Below are positions 1 through 13,900 of a DNA stretch of 64,000 bases, in pieces. A model generated the notes under the pieces. The model searched no databases. It had not been told where the DNA came from and saw only the letters and a list, made by a program, of their open reading frames with translations. This stretch comes from Streptacidiphilus sp. 4-A2 (lineage in GTDB: Bacteria; Actinomycetota; Actinomycetes; Streptomycetales; Streptomycetaceae), in the NCBI GenBank assembly GCA_014284505.1, contig JAAFYY010000001.1, positions 558,001-622,000 of the forward strand, in the 5' to 3' direction. The translations under genes were made by a program, and so were the position numbers. The stretch's first letter is position 1. Each line of letters opens with the position of its first letter.

Positions 1-1869
1 GCCCACATGGTCTGGTCCAGCAGCTCGGCGTCCTCCCGCAGGACAACGGCCAGCGGCCGGTCCGGACGGCCGAGGTGCGGCTCCAGCCCGGCGCAGACCT
101 CGTCGAAGGACCGGGCGAACACCGGATAGGCCGCGTACAGGCCCTGGCCCATGCCGAGCCGCTGCGCTCCTTGGCCGTGAGACAAACCCGATCCGGCGAG
201 GCTCCCGGGCGAGCGGCCACGGCTCACCGGACGAGGGCACGGACGGCTGGGCCGATCCGGCCAGGGCGGCCACTCCGGCGAGCAGTTCCTCCCGGTCGGT
301 GCCGACCACCACGGCGCGCTGTGGCAGCCCTGCCCGGGTCGTCGCCAGCGACCAGCCGAGGTCGACCGGGTCCAGCTCCGCGTGGGAGCGGACAAACGCG
401 CCCAGCCGCTCGGCCTGTGCGGCCAGGCCGTCCAGGCCCCGGGCGGAGATCAGCCAGGGGACCACGGGCAGCGCCCGGGTGTCGTCCGGCTGTTCGGCGG
501 GCTCCTCGGGCGCCTGCTCCAGGATGACGTGCGCGTTGGTGCCGGAGAAGCCGAAGGAGGAGATCCCGGCCCGGCGCGGACGCCCGGTCTGCGGCCAGGC
601 GGTCGCCTCGGTCACCAGCTCGACCGCGCCGGAGGACCAGTCGACATGCGTGGACGGCGCGTCGACATGCAGCGTCGCCGGAACCACGCCGTACGCCATG
701 GCCTGGATCATCTTGATGACACCGGCCACCCCGGCCGCCGCCTGGGTGTGACCGATGTTGGACTTCACCGACCCGAGCAGCACCGGGCTGCCGTCCTCCC
801 GGCCCTGGCCGTAGGTGGCCAGCAGGGCCTCGGCCTCGATCGGGTCGCCCAGCCGGGTGCCGGTGCCATGGCCCTCGACCACGTCCACCTCTCCGGCCGA
901 CAGTCCGGCGCCGGCCAGGGCGGACTGGATGACCCGGCTGCCCGTTGGGGCGGTCAGACCGTTGGAGCACCGTCCTGGTTCACCGCACTGCCACGTACCA
1001 CGCAGACCCGGTGACCACAGACGCCGGGCATCCGACAACCGCTCCAGCACCAGCACCCCGACACCCTCACCCCACCCCGTACCGTCCGCAGCCTCCGCAT
1101 ACGCCTTGCACCGACCATCGGCAGCCAGCCCCCGCTGCCGGGAGAACTCCACAAAGGTGCCCGGCCGGGCCATCACGGTCACCCCGCCGGCCAGGGCCAG
1201 CGAGCACTCGCCCGAGCGCAGGGCCTGCGCGGCCAGGTGCATGGCCACCAGCGAGGAGGAGCAGGCGGTGTCGACGGTGACCGCCGGGCCCTCCAGGCCG
1301 AGGGTGTAGGCGACCCGCCCGGAGGCGACGCCGCCGGAGATACCGGTGATCACATAGCCTTCGACGCTGTCCACTCCGCCTGCGGCGTAGTCGTGGTAGA
1401 TGAGCCCGGTGAACACGCCGGTGGCCGTGCCGTGCAGGGAGAGCGGGTCGATCCCGGCGTCCTCCAGCGCCTCCCAGGAGGTCTCCAGCAGCAACCGCTG
1501 CTGCGGATCCATCGCCAGCGCCTCACGCGGCGAGATCCCGAAGAACTGCGCGTCGAAGTCGGCCGCCTCGCCGAGGAATGCGCCCTCCCGGGCATAACTC
1601 CGCCCCACCGCAGCCGGATCGGGGTCATAGACGCTCGCCCATTCGGGGCCGCGGTCCTCCGGGAAGGGCGCGACCGCGTCCGTGCCCGAGGTGAGCAGGG
1701 TCCAGAAGTCGTCCGGTGACGCCACCCCGCCGGGGAACCGGCAGGCCATCCCGACCACGGCTATCGGCTCGACCCGGTCGTCCTCCAGCTTGCGCAGGCG
1801 TTCCCGGGTCTGGGCCAGGTCGGTGGTGACCCGCTTGAGATAGTCGCGGAGCTTTTCTTCGTTCGTCAT
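1..1869 (-). CDS. Type I modular PKS subunit E, N-terminal part (docking-KS-AT, continues past position 1)
   Basis: Modular PKS subunit that probably receives the chain from subunit D. It starts at ATG 1867-1869 behind an AAAGGGG site. The first ~30 residues are a charged coiled-coil docking helix ([14 protein letters not shown]), followed at once by the KS beginning [15 protein letters not shown]. The KS (about 1765-510) has the active-site Cys in VDTACSS near 1270 and the usual His motifs. The AT begins near 190 with [14 protein letters not shown] and runs off the window before its GHSxGE motif. The wording around TMWA resembles malonyl-type ATs, but specificity cannot be decided here. The KS is very similar to the KS of the last module of D. 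Several frame breaks (for example near 960 and 1010) interrupt an otherwise intact domain and are probably base-call errors. Partial: the 3' end is not in the window. Confidence 0.9.
   Translation of the reverse strand, partial: MTNEEKLRDYLKRVTTDLAQTRERLRKLEDDRVEPIAVVGMACRFPGGVASPDDFWTLLTSGTDAVAPFPEDRGPEWASVYDPDPAAVGRSYAREGAFLGEAADFDAQFFGISPREALAMDPQQRLLLETSWEALEDAGIDPLSLHGTATGVFTGLIYHDYAAGGVDSVEGYVITGISGGVASGRVAYTLGLEGPAVTVDTACSSSLVAMHLAAQALRSGECSLALAGGVTVMARPGTFVEFSRQRGLAADGRCKAYAEAADGTGWGEGVGVLVLERLSDARRLWSPGLRGTWQCGEPGRCSNGLTAPTGSRVIQSALAGAGLSAGEVDVVEGHGTGTRLGDPIEAEALLATYGQGREDGSPVLLGSVKSNIGHTQAAAGVAGVIKMIQAMAYGVVPATLHVDAPSTHVDWSSGAVELVTEATAWPQTGRPRRAGISSFGFSGTNAHVILEQAPEEPAEQPDDTRALPVVPWLISARGLDGLAAQAERLGAFVRSHAELDPVDLGWSLATTRAGLPQRAVVVGTDREELLAGVAALAGSAQPSVPSSGEPWPLAREPRRIGFVSRPRSAAARHGPGPVRGLSGVRPVLRRGLRRAGAAPRPSGPAAGRCPAGGRRAAGPDHVG
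505..1310. repeat. Direct repeat copy 1: KS of PKS E versus KS of D module 3
   Basis: This stretch, the C-terminal two thirds of the KS up to the active site, is nearly the same as about 7340-8130, including many identical synonymous positions. Differences are scattered substitutions and one-base indels. The edges are approximate because they were set by eye. Confidence 0.7.
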
Positions 1870-1876
1870 TGGACGC

Positions 1877-1883
1877 CCCTTTC
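1877..1883 (-). promoter_or_regulatory. Ribosome binding site of PKS E
   Basis: AAAGGGG on the minus strand, 7 nt before ATG 1869. It lies in the 74-bp spacer after the stop of PKS D and fixes the start of E at the docking helix. I see no promoter-like or hairpin sequence in the rest of this spacer. Confidence 0.6.
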
Positions 1884-1928
1884 CCTAAGCCACGAATGCG
1901 CTGGCCACAACTGCGCTTCGCCGCACTC

Positions 1929-1960
1929 CGGATATCAAGCTCTTCAGATGCCAAGCTCTT
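1929..1960. repeat. Two 16-bp tandem units across the stop codon of PKS D
   Basis: Units 1929-1944 and 1945-1960 match at 13 of 16 positions and share CAAGCTCTT. The TGA stop of D (1944-1946) sits at the unit boundary, so the last codons of D appear to have been duplicated into the spacer. See the finding on stop-codon repeats. Confidence 0.6.
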
Positions 1961-4900
1961 TGTCGATGAAATCGAAGATGTCGTCGTCGCCGGCCGCCTC
2001 GATCCGGTCGGCGACGGAGATCTCCTCGGCGGTGTCGACGGTCTCCGCCGTGCGCAGCGCAGCGAGCAGTTCCTGGACCCGGGCCGCCACCCTGGTCCGG
2101 GCGGCGTCGTCCTGGAGGATCCGGGCCAGGGCGGATTCGACCTTCTCCAGCCCGGAGAAGGCCTGAAGCACGCTGTTCTCCTCGACCACGGCCCCGCCCA
2201 GCTGCCGGCTGATGTGCGCGGTGAGCGCGTCGGGGGTGGGGTGGTCGAAGACGACGGCCGCGCCGAGCCGCAGCCCGGTCGCCGTGCCGATCCGGTTGCG
2301 CAGTTCGACCGCGGTCAGCGAGTCGAACCCGAGCTCGCGGAACGAGCGGCTGATCTCCACGGATTCGGCGCCGGGCAGCCCGAGTACCAGCGCTGCCTGG
2401 GCGACGACCAGTTCCCGGATCGCCTGGTCCCGTTCGGCCGGTTCGAGCGCGGTGAGCCGGGCGGCGACGCCCTGCGGCGCGCCCGAACCCGCGGTGCCCG
2501 AACCCGCCGCCCGCCGGGCCGGTCCGGACGCCGGACGGGCGACCAGGGTGGTGGCCACCGGCGGCAGTGCGGCACCGCCGTGTTCGCGCAGCGCGGTCCG
2601 GTCCAGCCGGGCCGGGACCAGCAGAGCCGCGCCCGCGTCCGGGCCCTGGCCGGTGCCGACCGCGAGGTCCAGCAGGGCCAGCCCGTCGGCGGCGGTGAGC
2701 GGCGTGAAGCCCTGCCGGGCCAGCCGACGGCGGTCGGCGTCGGACAGCGTCCCGGCCATGCCGCCGGTCGTGCCGGTGGTGGACGGGTCGAGCTCCCACG
2801 GCCCCAGGCCAGCGAGGTGGCCACGAGCCCGGACCGGCGCCGGGCCGCGGCCAGGGCGTCGAGCACGGTGTTGGCCGCGGCGTAGTTGCCCTGGCCCGGG
2901 TTGCCCCAGATCCCGGCGACGGAGGAGAACAGCGTGAAGCGGTCCAGGTCCAGATCGCGGGTCAGTTCGTGCAGGTGCCAGGCGCCGTCGACCTTCGGGC
3001 GCAGCACCGACTCGATCAGCTCCGGGGTCAGCGAGCCGATCACCGCGTCGTCCAGGACTCCGGCCGCGTGCACCACGCCCCGCAGCGGCGTCCGGGCGTC
3101 GACCGCGGCGAGCACCGCGCCCAGCCCGGCCCGGTCGGCGGCGTCCGCGGCGACCGTGCGGACCCGCACTCCCGATTCGGCGAGCCCGGCCGCCAGCCGG
3201 GCCGCGCCGGGGCGCCCGGACCGCGCCGGGAGAGCAGCAGCAGCGACTCCGCACCGCCGGTTTCGGTCAGATGCCGGGCGACCAGACCGCCCAGGGCGCC
3301 CGACGCGCCGGTGACCAGCACCGTCCCGCCCCGGGACGGCGCCGGGAGGGTCAGCACGACCTTGCCGACATTGCGGCCCTGGCTCAGGTGGCGGAACGCC
3401 TCGGACGCCTGCCGCACGTCCCAGCACGTCACCGGCAGCGGGCGCAGGATCCCCTTGGCGAACAGGTCGGTCAGTGCCGCGAACAGGCCCCCGATCAGCG
3501 ACGGGTCGCATTCGAGCAGGTCGAACGCCTGGTAGGCCAGCCCGCCGTGGTCGGCGGCGACCCGCTGCGGGTCCCGGATGTCGGTCTTGCCCATCTCCAC
3601 GAACCGGCGGCCCGCCCCGGCGGAGAGCCGCAGCGAGGCGTCCACGAACTCCCCGGCCAGGGAGTCCAGGACCACGTCGATCCCGGCCCCGGCCGTCGCC
3701 GTCCGGAAGGCCTCCTCGAACTCCAGCGTCCGGGAGGAGGCGATCCGGGACTCGGTCAGCCCGAGCCCGTGCAGCACCGGCCACTTGGACGGGCTGGCGG
3801 TGCCGAACACGTCCGCGCCCAGGTGGCGGGCGACCTGCACGGCGGCGATACCGACCCCGCCGGCGGCCGCATGGATCAGCCGACTCGCCCTGGCCCAGCT
3901 CCGCCAGCACCACCAGTGCGTACCAGGCGGTCAGGTAGACCACCGGCGCGGCCGCCGCCTCGGCCATCGACCATCCGGCCGGGACCGGGGCCAGCAGCCG
4001 GGCGTCGGCGACCGCGACCGGGCCGAAGGCGCCCGGGAACAGGCCCATCACCCGGTCCCCGGGCCGGAAGGAGGTCACCTCGGTGCCCACCTCCAGGACC
4101 ACGCCGGCGCCTTCGAGGCCAGCAGGCCGCCTCGCCCGGATACATCCCGAGCACATTGAGCACATCGCGGAAGTTCACCCCGGCCGCGCGCAGGCCGACC
4201 CGGACCTCACCGGCGGCCAGCGTCCGGGTGGCGGTGTCGACCGGGAGCAGGGCCAGGTTCTCCAGCGTGCCCCGGCCGGTGCATTCGAGCCGCCAGCCGG
4301 CTGCGTCGGTCCCGTCGGTCCCACCGGGCGGCAGGGCCAGGCCGGTGGCGGCCCGGGCGAGCCTGGGGACCAGCAACTGACCGGCGCGGACCGCGATCTG
4401 TGCCTCGTCGGCGGCCAGCGCCGTGGTCAGCGCGTCCAGTGGATCGCTCTGCGCGTCCAGGTCCACCAGCACGATCCGGCCCGGGTTCTCGGCGGCGGCC
4501 ACCCGGCCCAGCCCCCACCCCGGCCGCGGTCACGTCGACGGCCGCGGCCCCGGCGTCGACCGCGTGCCGGGTGAGCAGCACCAGCCGCGTGTGAGCCAAC
4601 TCCTCCGCGGCCAGCCAGGACTGGAGCACGGCGAGGGTGTCGGCGGTCACCGCCCGGGCGGTGTCGGCCGCGCTCGCGGCAGCGCCGGCGCCGGTTCCGT
4701 TCGCGGTGAAGCCGCAGGGCACGATCACGGTGTGCACGGCCCCGGCGTGGTCCGCCGCCAGCGCGTCGATGCCCGGGTAGCGGGTGGCCCCGGGCAGGTC
4801 CGGCGCGGTGCCCGCGGGGTCGAGCAGCGCCCAGCCGTCGGCGGCGGCCGGGCCCGGCTCGGCGGGCCGGGCCGGGATCCAGTCCAGGGCGAACAGCGCG

Positions 4901-7900
4901 TCCTGGGCCAGTCGGGCGGTCGCGGCGGCTCCCGCGGAGGGCAGCGCGCGCAGGACCAGCGATCCGACCGAGGCGACCAGCGCGCCGGTCCCGTCGGCCA
5001 GGGTCACCGACATGCCCTCGCCGGAGGCGGACGGGGCCAGCCTGACCCGGGCCGCGTCGGCGCCGGTGGAGTGCACCTCGACGTCGGTCCAGGCGAACGG
5101 CAGCCGCGGACCGGCCGCGCCGCCGTCCGGGTGCGCCGGGTCGTTCGGGTGCGCCGGGTCGTTCGGGTGCGCCGGGTCGTTCGGCGCCGTACCCAGCAGG
5201 TGCAGGGCGGCGTCCAGCAGCGCCGGGTGCAGTCCGAAGCCGGCCACCGGAAGCTCCCGGTCGAGGGCGATCTCAGCGAGGATCTCCGCTCCGCGGCGCC
5301 AGGCCCGGCGCACCCCCTGGAAGCGCGGCCCGTAGGCCAGTCCGGCGGCGGCCAGGGCCGGGTAGAGGCCGTCGAGTTCCTCGGCGACCGCGTCGGCGGC
5401 GGCCACTGGGCCATCGCGGCGGCGGCTTCGGCGGCGGCCTCCGCCGCGGCCTCGGCTCCGGTGTGGAGCACGCCGGTGGCGTGCGGGGTCCAGGCCCCGG
5501 GGTCGTCCTCGCGGCGGGAGTGGACGGTGAACTCCCGCTCACCGTCCGGCCCGGGCGCGGCCACCGCGACCTGGATCCGGACCGCCTCGCGGGCCGGGAG
5601 GATCAGCGGGGTCTGGATCACCAACTCCCCGATCCGGGTGCATCCGGCCTGGTCACCGGCGCGGACGGCCATCTCCACCAGCGCCGCGCCCGGCACCACG
5701 ACCTGGCCGGAGACCACGTGGTCGGCCAGCCACGGCTGGGCGCTCAGCGACAGCCGTCCGGTCAGCACCAGCCCGCCGCCGGTGGACAGGTCCAGGGCCG
5801 CGCCCAGCAGGGTGGTCCGAGGACTCGAAGCCCCGCCCGGCCGCGTCAGTGCGCGGGGCCGCCGGGTTCAGCCAGTAGGTCTGCCGGGCGAAGGCGTGCG
5901 TCGGCAGGTCCACCCGCTGGGCGCCGCTGCCCGTGTAGATCCGGGTCCAGTCGACGGCGCCGCCCCGGGCGTGGATCCGGCCGACGGCGCTGAGCACGCT
6001 CGCCGCCTCGTCCGGGTGCGGTGCAGCGCCGGGACCCACAGTTCGGCCCCGGTCTCCTCGGCCCTGGTCTCCTCGGCCGTGGCGGAATGCACCGGCTCGG
6101 AGCGCACCGGCTCGGAGTGCACCGGCTTGGAGTGCACCGCCGACTGCGGGCCGAGGGCGGACAGCACACCGTCCGGGCCGATCTCGACAAAGGTGCGGAC
6201 CCCTGCCTGCGCAGCGCGGCGGCGGCGTCGGCGAACCGGACCGGCTCGCGCACCTGCCGCACCCAGTACTCCGGGTCGCGGATCTCCTCGCCCGCCGGCG
6301 CGCCGGTGAGCGTGGACACCAGCGGGATCGCGGTGCCGCGTAGGAGACGGAGCGGGTCACCGCCGCGAAGTCGGCCAGCATGGGCTCCATCAGCGCCGAG
6401 TGGAACGCGTGCGACACCCGCAGCCGCCGCACCCGTCGGCCCTCCGCGGACAGCCGCTCGGCGAGCGCCTCGACGGCTGCCTGGGGCCCCGACACCACCA
6501 CCGCCTCCGGGCCGTTGACGGCGGCGAGGCCGACCCCCGGGAAGCCGGGGAGGGCGTCCAGCACCTCGTTCTCGGTGGCCGTCACCGCCAGCATCGCGCC
6601 GCCGGAGGGCAGTGCCTGCATCAGCCGGCCCCGGGCGGCCACCACCGCACAGGCGTCGGCCAGCGACCAGACCCCGGCCACATGCGCGGCCGCCAGCTCA
6701 CCGATCGAATGACCCGCACCACATCCGGAACCACATCCCACGACTCCAGCAGCCGGAACAGCGCTACCTCCACCGCAAACAACCCCGCCTGCGCCCACAC
6801 CGTCTCGTCGAGCAGTTCGCCGCCGTCCCGGATGACCTCCCGCAGCGTGTGGTCGGGCTGGTCCAGGTGCTCCTCCAGCGCGGCCACTGCCGCGTCGAAG
6901 GCCTCAGCGAACGCCGGGTAGGCGGCATGGAGGGTCTGCCCCATACCAATCCGCTGGGCGCCCTGACCGGTGAAGACGAATCCGATCTTGCCGATGTTTC
7001 CAGCGATACCAATCGCTGCTCCGGGCGGGGCGGCAGCGTCGCCGTCTCGTCGGCCAGCGACTCGGCCAGGGCGGCGAGGGCGGTCCGGAGCTCCTCCGGG
7101 CCGCTGCCGACGACACGGCCCGGTGCGGCAGCGCCGACCGGGTCGTGGCCAGTGACCAGCCGAGGTCGACCGGTCCAGCTCCGCGCGGAGCGGGCAAACG
7201 CGGCCAGTCGCCCGGCCTGCCCAGCCAGACCACTGCGGCTGCGGGCCGAGATCAGCCAGGGCACAACCGGGAGCGTCCGGTCCGGCGCGTCGTCGATCGC
7301 CGGAGCGGCGCCGACGGCGACCGGCTCGGCCGGGGGCTGCTCCAGGATGACGTGGGCATTGGTGCCGGAGAAGCCGAAGGAGGAGATCCCGGCCCGGCGC
7401 GGACGCCCGGTCTGCGGCCAGGCAGTCGCCTCGGTCACCAGCTCGACCGCGCGGCAGCCCAGTCGACATGCGTGGACGGCGCGTCGACATGCAGCGTCGC
7501 CGGAACCACGCCGTGGGCCATCGCCTGGACCATCTTGATGATCCCGGCCACCCCCGCCGCCGCCTGGGTATGACCGATGTTCGACTTCACCGAACCCAGC
7601 AGCACCGGACGACCCTCGTCCCGGCCCTGCCCATAGGTCGCCAGCACCGCCTGCGCCTCGATCGGGTCACCCAGCCGGGTGCCCGTGCCATGCCCCTCGA
7701 CCACATCCACATCCAGCGCCGACAGCCCGGCACTGGCCAGGGCGGACTGGATGACCCGCTGCTGCGAGGGGCCGTTGGGAGCGGTCAGACCGTTGGAGGC
7801 ACCGTCCTGGTTCACCGCACTGCCACGCACCACCGCCAGCACCCGGTGACCAAGACGCCGGGCATCCGACAACCGCTCCAGCACCAGCACCCCGACACCC

Positions 7901-10900
7901 TCACCCCAGCCTGTGCCGTCCGCCGCCTCCGCATACGCCTTGCACCGGCCATCGGCAGCCAGTCCGCGCTGCCGGGAGAACTCCACAAAGGTGCCCGGGG
8001 TGGCCATCACCGTGACTCCCCCGGCCAGCGCCAGCGAGCACTCCCCCGAACGCAGCGCCTGCACCGCCAGATGCAGCGCCACCAACGAGGACGAACAGGC
8101 AGTGTCCACGGTGACCGCAGGCCCCTCCAGACCGAGCGCATAGAGACCCGGCCCGAGGCCACCCCACCGGAGTGCCGGTGCTGACGTAGCCCTCGACCTC
8201 GTCCGGGTTTCGCCGCCGACCGCGTAGTCGTGGTAGATCAGGCCGGTGAACACCCCGGTCCGGCTGCCGTGCAGGCGACCGGGTCGATCCCGGCGTCCTC
8301 CAGCGCCTCCCAGGAGGTCTCCAGCAGCAACGCTGCTGCGGATCCATCGCCAGCGCCTCACGCGCGAGATCCCGAAGAACTGCGCGTCGAACTCGCCCGC
8401 GCGGTAGAGAACGCGCCTCGGAGGCATAGCTGCTGCCGCCGGAGGCCGGATCCCGGTCGACCACCTCCGCCATTGCGGGCCACGGTCCTGGGGAAGCCGG
8501 CCACCGTGTCGGTGCCGTCGGCCAGCAGCTGCCAGAACTCGTCCGCCGAACCGACGCCGCCGGGAAGCGGCAGCCCATGCCCAATCACCAGCTCGTCCCG
8601 GCCGAGGACACCGCCGGAACCGCGCCGGAGCGGCCGGCCGTCGGCGGCGCGTCCTGGCCGCCCAGTTCGGTCCGCAGGTGCCCGGCCAGCGTGGTCGGCG
8701 TCGGATAGTCGAAGACCAGGGTGGCCGGCAGCCGCAGTCCGTCACACTGTTGAGCCGGTTGCGCAGCTCCAGCGCGGTCAGCGAGTCGACACCCAGATCC
8801 TTGAAGGTGTCCCGGGCATTGATCGACTCCGCTCCGGCAGCCCCAGCACCAGTGCCGCCTGACTGTGCACCAGCTCCAGCAGCGCCGGCTCCCGCTCGCC
8901 GGACGGCAGCGCCGCCAGCCGCTCGGCCAGGCATTCCCGGTGCCGCCGGCCTTCCCGGCACCCTGGACGACCGCTCCGGCCCGGCGCCGGGACGAGCGGC
9001 GGACCACCGCCGACAGCAGCGGGGCGACCTCACCCGCGGCCTCCAGCGCCGCCGGGTCCAGCCGGACCGGGACCAGCAGCGACCTGCCGGTCGTACCGGC
9101 CGCGTCCAGCAGGGCCAGGCCCTCCTCCTCGGTCAGCGGCAGCGAGCCGGAGCGGCTGAGCCGCTCCCAGTCGGCCTGGCCGAGGGCCGCAGTCATGCCG
9201 TCCTGCTGCTTCCAGGGCCCCCAGGCGAGCGAGACGCCCGGCAGGCCCTGGGCCCGGCGGCGGGCGGCCAGCGCGTCCAGGAAGGTGTTCGCGGCCGCGT
9301 AGTTGCCCTGGCCGGGGTTGCCCCAGATCCCGGCGATCGACGAGAACAGTACAAACAGGTCGAGGTCCAGACCGGGTCAGCTCGTGCAGGTTCCAGGCGC
9401 CGTGCACCTTGGGCCGCAGCACCGCCGCGACCCGCTCCGGGGTCAGCGAGCCGATGACCCCGTCGTCCAGCAGCCCGGCCGCGTGCACCACCCCGCGCAG
9501 CGGCGCCTGCTCCGGCACCCCGGCGAGGACCGCCGCCAGCTGCCGCCGGTCGGCGACATCACCGGCCCGGACCTGCACGCCGACGCCCTGACCGGCCAGT
9601 TCGGCGGCGAGCGCGGCGGTGCCGGGGGCGTGCGGTCCACGCCGGGAGAGCAGCATGAGCGAGCGGGCGCCCCGGCGGTCGGCCAGGTGCCGGGCGACCA
9701 GTGCGCCGAGCGCCCCGGACGCGCCGGTGACCAGCACCGTCCCGGCCGGGTCGGCGGGGGCGGGCAGGGTCAGCACCACCTTGCCGATGTTGCGGGCCTG
9801 GCTCAGATGGCGGAACGCGTCCGGTGCCCGGCGGACGTCCCAGCAGGCCACCGGCAGCGGTGTCAGCACACCGGCGGTGAACAGCCCGGACAGCTCGGCG
9901 AACATTTCGGCGATCCGGTCCGCGCTGGTGTCGAACAGGTCGAACGCCTGGTAGCCGAGGCCGTCGTGGTCGGCGGCAATCCGCTCCGGGTCGCGCACAT
10001 CGGTCTTGCCCATCTCGATGAACCGGCCCCGGGACCGGCCGCCAGCCGGGCCGAGGCGTCGACAAAGGGACCGGCCAGGGCGTCCAGGACCACGTCGACC
10101 CCGGCGCCGCCGGTCGCGCTCCGGAAGACCTGCTCGAACTCCAGCGTCCGGGACGAGGCGATATGCGTTGCCGGCAAGCCGAGTTCGCGCAGCACCGGCC
10201 ACTTGGCGGGGCTGGCGGTGCCGAACACCTCGGCGCCCAGCTGCCGGGCCAGCTGTACGGCGGCGATCCCGACGCCACCGGCGGCGGCGTGGATCAGCAC
10301 CCGCTCGCCCCTGCCCAGCCCGGCCAGGCCGACCAGCGCGTGGTGGGCGGTGAGGTAGGCCACCGGGACCCCGGCCGCCTCGGTCAGGGTCCACTCCGCA
10401 GGGACCGGCGCCAGCAGCCGTACATCGGCGACGGCCGTCGGCCGAAAGCGGCGGTGAACAGGCCCATCACCCGGTCGCCGGGGTTCAGACCGGTCACCCC
10501 CGGCCCGGTCTCCAGCACGATTCCGGCGCCCTCCAGGCCCAGTTGGCCGGCCTCGCCCGGGTACATGCCGAGGACGTTCAGCACGTCGCGGAAGTTCACC
10601 CCGGCGGCGCGCAGGCCCACGCGTACCTGGCCGGGAGCGACCGGCGGCCGGCCGCCCCCGGCCGGGGTCAGCACCAGGTTCTCCAGAGTCCCGCGCTCGG
10701 TGAAACCGAGCCAGTCGTCGGCGGCCGCGGGCACCGGCAGCGCGCCGGACGGGCGGCCGAGCCGGGGCAGCCGGAGCTCCCCCTGCCGGATCGCGAAACT
10801 CGGGCTCGCCGGAGGGACTCCGGCCGCCAGCAGCGGCCGCGCGGCCTCCAGCCCGCCCGTCGATGTCGGCCAGGACGAAGCGCTCCGGGTTTCTCCGCCA

Positions 10901-13900
10901 TCGCCACCCGCAGCAGTCCCTGGACCACGGCGGCGGCCGGGTCCGGCACCGTGCCGGGCCCGGCGTCGACGCCCTCCGGGTGACCACCAGCAGCCGGGAC
11001 CCGGCCCGGCGAGGCTCTCGGCGGCCAGCCACTGCCGCACCGTGCCCAGCACGGCGGCGGCCAGCGCCTGCGCGGTGGCCGCCGGGTCGGCGTCCAGCGG
11101 ATCGCGCACAGAGGCGGGCAGGCCGGTGGCACCGGGGTCACCGGCCTCCGGCGAGGCAGCCGCTGGCGAGGCAACCACCGGCAGCACGACCACGGCGGGG
11201 AGCGCGGCGCCGGCCGCCACCGCTGTCAGCAGCTCGGCCAGATCGGCGTAGCGGGCCGCGCCCGGCGGCCCCGGGCGGTGGCTTCCGTCCGTTCGGGTGT
11301 CGGCTTCGGCTTCGGTTTCGGTTTCGGTCGGTATCGGCTTCGGCCCGCGGGGCCAGTACGGCCCAGTCGGCGGGCTTGCCGGGGTCGGTGTCCAGCCGGG
11401 CCGGGATCCAGGCGACCTCGAACAGCGTCTCCGCGTCGAACGCCGCCCCCTCGCCGGGGCCGGCGGCGGGCAGCTCCCGCAGGACCAGGGAGCGCACCGA
11501 GGCCACCGGCGCGCCCGACCCGTCGGCCAGGGTGACGGACAGGCCGTCGCCCGCAGCCGCCGGTGCCAGCCGGACCCGGACGGTGTCGGCGTGGGTGGCG
11601 TGGACGACCACATCGGCCCAGGCGAACGGGACCAGCGGCCCGTTGCCGGCGCCATCCGCCGCCGGGCCGGTCAGGGCCGCCAGGTGCAGACAGGCGTCCA
11701 ACAGGGCCGGGTGGATGCCGAACCCGGCCACGGGCGTCCCCTCGGCGAGCGCGACCTCGGCGAAGATCTCGTCGCCGCGCCGCCAGCCCCGGCGGACCGC
11801 GCGGAACGTCGGCCCGTAGTCGAGGCCGGACCGGGCCAGTTCCGGGTAGAGGCCGTCGAGCTCCTGCTCCACCGCCCCGGCCGGCGGCCACTCGCCCAGG
11901 ACGACCCCGTCCGCTCCCTGCTCCCCGGCGGCGGTCAGGATGCCGGTGGCGTGCCGGGTCCACTGCCCCGGGCCGGTCGGGGTGACCGGCTGCTCGGGCT
12001 GGGAGTGGATGCTGACGGCGCTGCGCCCGTGTTCGTCGGCGGGTTCCAGGGTCACCTGGATCCTGGTCCCGCCGTCGGCGGACAGGACCAGTGGCGTCTC
12101 GATCACCAGCTCGGCGAGCCGGGTCTGGCCGGTTTCGTCCCCGGCCCGGAGCGCCAGCTCCACCAGGGCCGTGCCGGGCACGACGACCCGGCCGGACACC
12201 ATGTGGTCGCCCAGCCACGGCTGGGCGCGCAAGGACAGCCGGCCGGTCAGCATCAGCCCGCCCGCAGCCATGGACATGCTCGCGCCGAGCAGCGGGTGCG
12301 CCGCGCCGGACTGGCCCAGACCGGCCGGATCCACCGTGCCGACGGCGGCGTTCAGCCAGTAGCGGTGGCGGGTGAACGCGTAACCCGGCAGCTCCACCCG
12401 ACCAGCACCCGACCCCGCATAGAACCCCGACCAGTCCACCACCCCACCACGCACCTGCAACCCCGCCACCGCCGACACCAACGCCGCCACCTCACCCCGA
12501 TCCCGACGCAACACGGCAACCACACCTCACCCGGCCCCGCATCCAACACCCCCACCGCCGTCAACACCGCATCCGGACCCACCTCCACAAACGTCCGCAC
12601 ACCCAACCCACGCAACACCCCCACCGCATCCGCAAACAACACCGGCTCACGCACCTGCCGCACCCAATACCCCACATCCAACACCTCCCCACACCAACCC
12701 ACCCGTCAACGTCGACACCCACCCAAACCTCGGCACCCCAAACGACACCGACGCCAACACCTCCCCGAACTCCGCCAACATCGGCTCCATCAACACCGAA
12801 TGAAACGCATGCGACACCGCAACCGCCGCACCCCCACCCCACGACCCACCAACTCCCGCTCCACCAAACCAACACCCACCCCGGACCAGACACCACCACC
12901 GCACCCCGACCATTCACCGCAGCCACCCCAACCCCACCACACCCTCCAACCCACCCAACACCTCACGCACCACACCCACCCCCACGCACCGACAACATCG
13001 CCCCACCCGACACCAACCCTGCATCAACCGACCCCGCGCCGCCACCACCCGACACGCATCACCCAACGACCACACCCCCGACACAAACGCCACCGCCAAC
13101 TCACCAATCGAATGACCCACCACAAAATCCGGAACCACACCCCACGACTCCAACAACCGAAACAACCCCACCTCCACCGCAAACAACCCCGCCTGCGCCC
13201 ACACCGTGTCATCCACGAACCCACACCACCACCAACCACCTCACGCACCGACCCACCAAACACTCCTCCAACCCACACACACCTCATCAAACGCCGCGCA
13301 AACACCGGAAACTCCGCATACAACCCCGCACCCATCCCCACCCGCTGCGCACCCTGCCCCGTAAACACAAACCCCAGCTGCCCCAGCTCCCCGGACCGTC
13401 CGCTCAGCGCCGCGCCGGACGGGTCCGCCGCCAACTCGGCCAGCTGAGCCAGCAGTTCGTCGCGTCGGCGCCGACCACCGCCGCCCGCTCGGGCAACGCG
13501 TACGCGTCGACGCCAACGACCAGCCCACATCCACCGGCTCCAGCTCCGGCCGCGCCAGCACGAACTCACGCAACCGACCCGCCTGCGCCGCCAGACCCGC
13601 ACCATCACGCGCCGACAACAACCACGGCACCACCGAACGCCCACCACCCACAACCCGCGCCGCAACACCCTCCACAACCGGCGCCTGCTCCAGAATGACA
13701 TGCGCATTGGTACCGGAGAAGCCGAACGAGGAGACCCCGGCGCGGCGCGGGCGGCCGTCCCGGGCCACGGCGTCGGCTCGGTCACCAGCCGGACGGCGCC
13801 GGCCTGCCAGTCCACGTGCGCCGACGGCTCGTCCGCGTGCAGGGTGGCCGGGACGACGCCGTGCGCCATCGCCTGGACCATCTTGATGATCCCGGCCACC

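Larger units (their letters stand above)
1944..8625 (-). other. D module 3: KS-AT(malonyl)-DH-ER-KR-ACP plus C-terminal docking
   Basis: Approximate domains: KS 8590-7330 (TACSSS intact near 8095); AT 6990-5890 with GHSIGE near 6700 and HAFHSALM near 6405, malonyl type; DH 5830-5180 with [10 protein letters not shown] and [13 protein letters not shown] 4300-3380 with [14 protein letters not shown] and [15 protein letters not shown] 3340-2770 with TGASGALGG, the LDD of a B-type KR, FSSVAG and [10 protein letters not shown] 2450-2210 with [14 protein letters not shown]. The module is predicted to reduce its beta-keto group fully to methylene. Frame breaks interrupt the AT, the ER entry and the KR. 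Coding tandem repeats occur in the AT (6051-6140) and DH (5128-5184). Confidence 0.88.
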
